8,855 nucleotides of DNA from NCBI GenBank assembly GCA_030744095.1, contig JASLRF010000146.1, positions 1 to 8,855 of the forward strand, written 5' to 3'. Made by a program: the position numbers and the translations under genes. Below are positions 7,569-8,855 of this stretch, piece after piece; the first letter of the stretch is position 1, and every line of letters begins with the position of its first letter. The notes under the pieces were generated by a model. It did not search any database. It had not been told where the DNA came from and saw nothing but the letters and a program-made list of their open reading frames with translations. The DNA is from Pirellulaceae bacterium (GTDB lineage: Bacteria; Planctomycetota; Planctomycetia; Pirellulales; Pirellulaceae).

Positions 7569-7612
7569 CACGGCGACTGTCCGGCAGGATTGGATTTCTC
7601 GAGGACCTCAAG

Positions 7613-8719
7613 GTGGATGAAAACGGCCCAGTGTCAAACATCAAAGTGTCCAGAACAACTTGGACTCAGTCGTTGCGGCGAAGATTATTGGCATGGTTTC
7701 GTGGAAATGCCCGCAATCTGCCGTGGCGCGAGGTGGTCGACCCGTACCGCGTCTGGGTCAGCGAAATCATGTTGCAGCAAACCCAGGTCACCACCGTCAT
7801 TCCCTACTATCAGCGATTTCTGGCGATGTTTCCCACAGTGGCCGCATTGGCCAGCAGCGGCGAGGCCGAAGTGCTCCGCATGTGGGAAGGTCTGGGTTAC
7901 TACCGTCGAGCCCGCCAAATGCATGCCGCTGCCCAAATGATTGTGGATCAGCATCAAGGCGAGTTTCCTCGCAATATCGCAGCGGTGCGGGCATTGCCGG
8001 GGATCGGCCGGTACACAGCCGGCGCGATCCTTTCGATCGCCTTCGATCAGCGACAGCCGATTGTGGAGGCCAACACGGTACGACTGTACAGTCGGCTGCT
8101 GGCATACAAACAGGATCCCGCGACGAGCCAGGGGCAAACCGTGCTATGGGAGTTTGCTGAGTCTCTGTTGCCGCGAAAGCACGTGGGCATGTTCAATCAA
8201 GCACTGATGGAACTTGGCAGCGAGATTTGCACACCGCGACAACCGGCCTGCGACAAATGCCCCTTGGCCACGTTGTGTCCAACGCAAGCCCAGGGCCTGC
8301 AGTTGCTGATTCCGGCGATGAAGAAAAAACCGGCTGTTGAAGCGCTGCGTCAGGCGTGTGTCGTTGTGTGGCACAACGACTCTGTGCTCTTGCGGCGATG
8401 TGGTGACCGAGAGCGGTGGGCTGGTATGTGGGACTTTCCGCGATTCGACCTTCTTGCACAGCGTGGCGCGGCTCTGCGCACAGAACTAAGCGAAAAGGTG
8501 GCCGATATGACGGGGATCCGTATTCGACCTGGCGCACGATTGACGAGCATCGACCATTGCGTCACGCGGTATCGCATTCATCTGGCATGCTACGAAGCCG
8601 CCCATGAAGTAGGGGTGATCCGTGGAGACCGTTTGGCGTGGGTCCAACTCGAACAATTACAGGAATATCCACTGAATGTAACGGCGCGCAAGATCTGTGA
8701 AGTACTTAGTGATGCTTAG
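7613..8719 (+). CDS. mutY: A/G-specific adenine DNA glycosylase MutY
   Basis: The protein is 368 residues from a GTG at 7613, chosen because GAGG (7601-7604) sits 8 nt upstream, to a TAG at 8717-8719. MutY removes adenine mispaired with 8-oxoguanine in the cytoplasm and works with MutM and MutT type activities in oxidative damage repair. The landmarks are clear: LPWR (36-39), SEIMLQQTQV (50-59) with catalytic Glu51, the helix-hairpin-helix LPGIGRYTAGAIL (128-140), FNQALMELGSEICT (194-207), and an iron-sulphur cluster motif C-x6-C-x2-C-x5-C (Cys206, 213, 216, 222). A NUDIX-like recognition domain follows from about 247 (RWAGMWDFPRF at 268-278). The length is normal for the family. Two residues are unusual. 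The position of the second catalytic acid (E. coli Asp138, in LDGN) is Glu152 in VEAN, and the FSH element that reads 8-oxoguanine is replaced by VTR (317-319). The gene stands alone, divergent from the giant dehydrogenase gene. Confidence 0.95.
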   Translation: MDENGPVSNIKVSRTTWTQSLRRRLLAWFRGNARNLPWREVVDPYRVWVSEIMLQQTQVTTVIPYYQRFLAMFPTVAALASSGEAEVLRMWEGLGYYRRARQMHAAAQMIVDQHQGEFPRNIAAVRALPGIGRYTAGAILSIAFDQRQPIVEANTVRLYSRLLAYKQDPATSQGQTVLWEFAESLLPRKHVGMFNQALMELGSEICTPRQPACDKCPLATLCPTQAQGLQLLIPAMKKKPAVEALRQACVVVWHNDSVLLRRCGDRERWAGMWDFPRFDLLAQRGAALRTELSEKVADMTGIRIRPGARLTSIDHCVTRYRIHLACYEAAHEVGVIRGDRLAWVQLEQLQEYPLNVTARKICEVLSDA

Positions 8720-8855
8720 TTGAAGCGAATCTCGTGTCAGGCCCAGGTCACACGCGTTCCCCCAAGTCCAAGTTTTCGACATGTTCAACAAATATCCATT
8801 ATTGAGGCCTACTCTAGGCCGCGCCAAAGTTGGCATTTCCTGGTGAACTGAGCTA
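8720..8855. other. Downstream region of mutY with no recognisable gene
   Basis: No reading frame of meaningful length occurs here. A small perfect hairpin GGCCTA-CTC-TAGGCC spans 8806-8820, but no T-run follows and it lies 86 nt past the mutY stop, so it is not a convincing terminator. Confidence 0.4.

Larger units (their letters stand above)
7161..7612. other. Gene-free divergent intergenic region between the giant dehydrogenase gene and mutY
   Basis: About 450 bases separate the two divergent genes. The stretch holds the long hairpin at 7254-7315 and, near its right end, a plausible mutY promoter. A weaker imperfect hairpin lies at 7373-7398 (GGATCCAG, nine bases, CTGGGATCC), and a short TCAGG/CCTGA inverted repeat lies at about 7454-7470. 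An 81-codon plus-strand frame (7322-7567) opens with TTG, lacks a ribosome site and matches no family I know, so I do not call it. I found no clear promoter for the minus-strand giant gene here. Confidence 0.55.

Noticed and set aside
8806..8820. Small hairpin GGCCTA-CTC-TAGGCC as a mutY terminator
   Set aside because: The stem is only 6 bp with a 3-nt loop, no T-run follows and it is 86 nt beyond the stop codon.
8837..8855. Minus-strand sequence TAGCTCAGTTCACC at the right edge, resembling a tRNA D-arm
   Set aside because: The bases that follow do not continue as a tRNA (no GGTAGAGC-type D-loop and stem, no anticodon or T-arm), so the short match is chance.

Overview
The window looks like chromosomal DNA from a planctomycete, most likely a Pirellula/Rhodopirellula-type bacterium. 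The basis is the very large secreted protein at 2196-7130. It has the PVC-type "membrane-bound dehydrogenase" propeller and the PVC-type haem-binding domain, two families first named from Pirellula and Verrucomicrobium, and beside it lies a secreted ThuA-domain protein of the sort common in these bacteria. No transposase, integrase, phage gene, CRISPR array, tRNA or rRNA was seen.

Layout. Bases 1-692 (+) carry the C-terminal half of a COG2403 protein (cyclic 2,3-diphosphoglycerate synthetase-like GTPase), cut by the window edge. Directly after its stop codon, and in the same frame, lie about 75 codons (693-920, +) that read as the C-terminal end of a zinc-dependent alcohol dehydrogenase whose catalytic and NAD-binding parts are missing; I call it a gene remnant. 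Two minus-strand genes converge on it: a ThuA-domain protein (933-1967) and the giant multidomain redox protein (2196-7130). A gene-free stretch of about 450 bases (7161-7612) then separates the giant gene from the divergently transcribed mutY (7613-8719, +), which has a plausible sigma70 promoter. The last 136 bases show no gene.

How the parts may work together. The giant protein joins, on one exported chain, a degenerate SGNH-hydrolase-like domain, a six-bladed-propeller dehydrogenase-like domain, HEAT repeats, a PA14 domain, a type-1 copper (azurin-like) domain with all four ligands and a c-type haem domain. This suggests a self-contained periplasmic relay in which a substrate, probably a carbohydrate or alcohol, is oxidised and electrons pass to copper and/or haem. 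The downstream secreted ThuA protein is probably co-expressed and acts on a related substrate. MutY is an unrelated DNA repair enzyme.

Two related hairpin elements, at 2122-2162 and 7254-7315, bracket the giant gene. They share the core TTCGCGGAGCGAA followed by CGACTAT and look like members of a dispersed palindromic repeat family. They, the dehydrogenase remnant and several unusual active-site residues are the points most worth a second look. I see no convincing new multi-gene system in this window.
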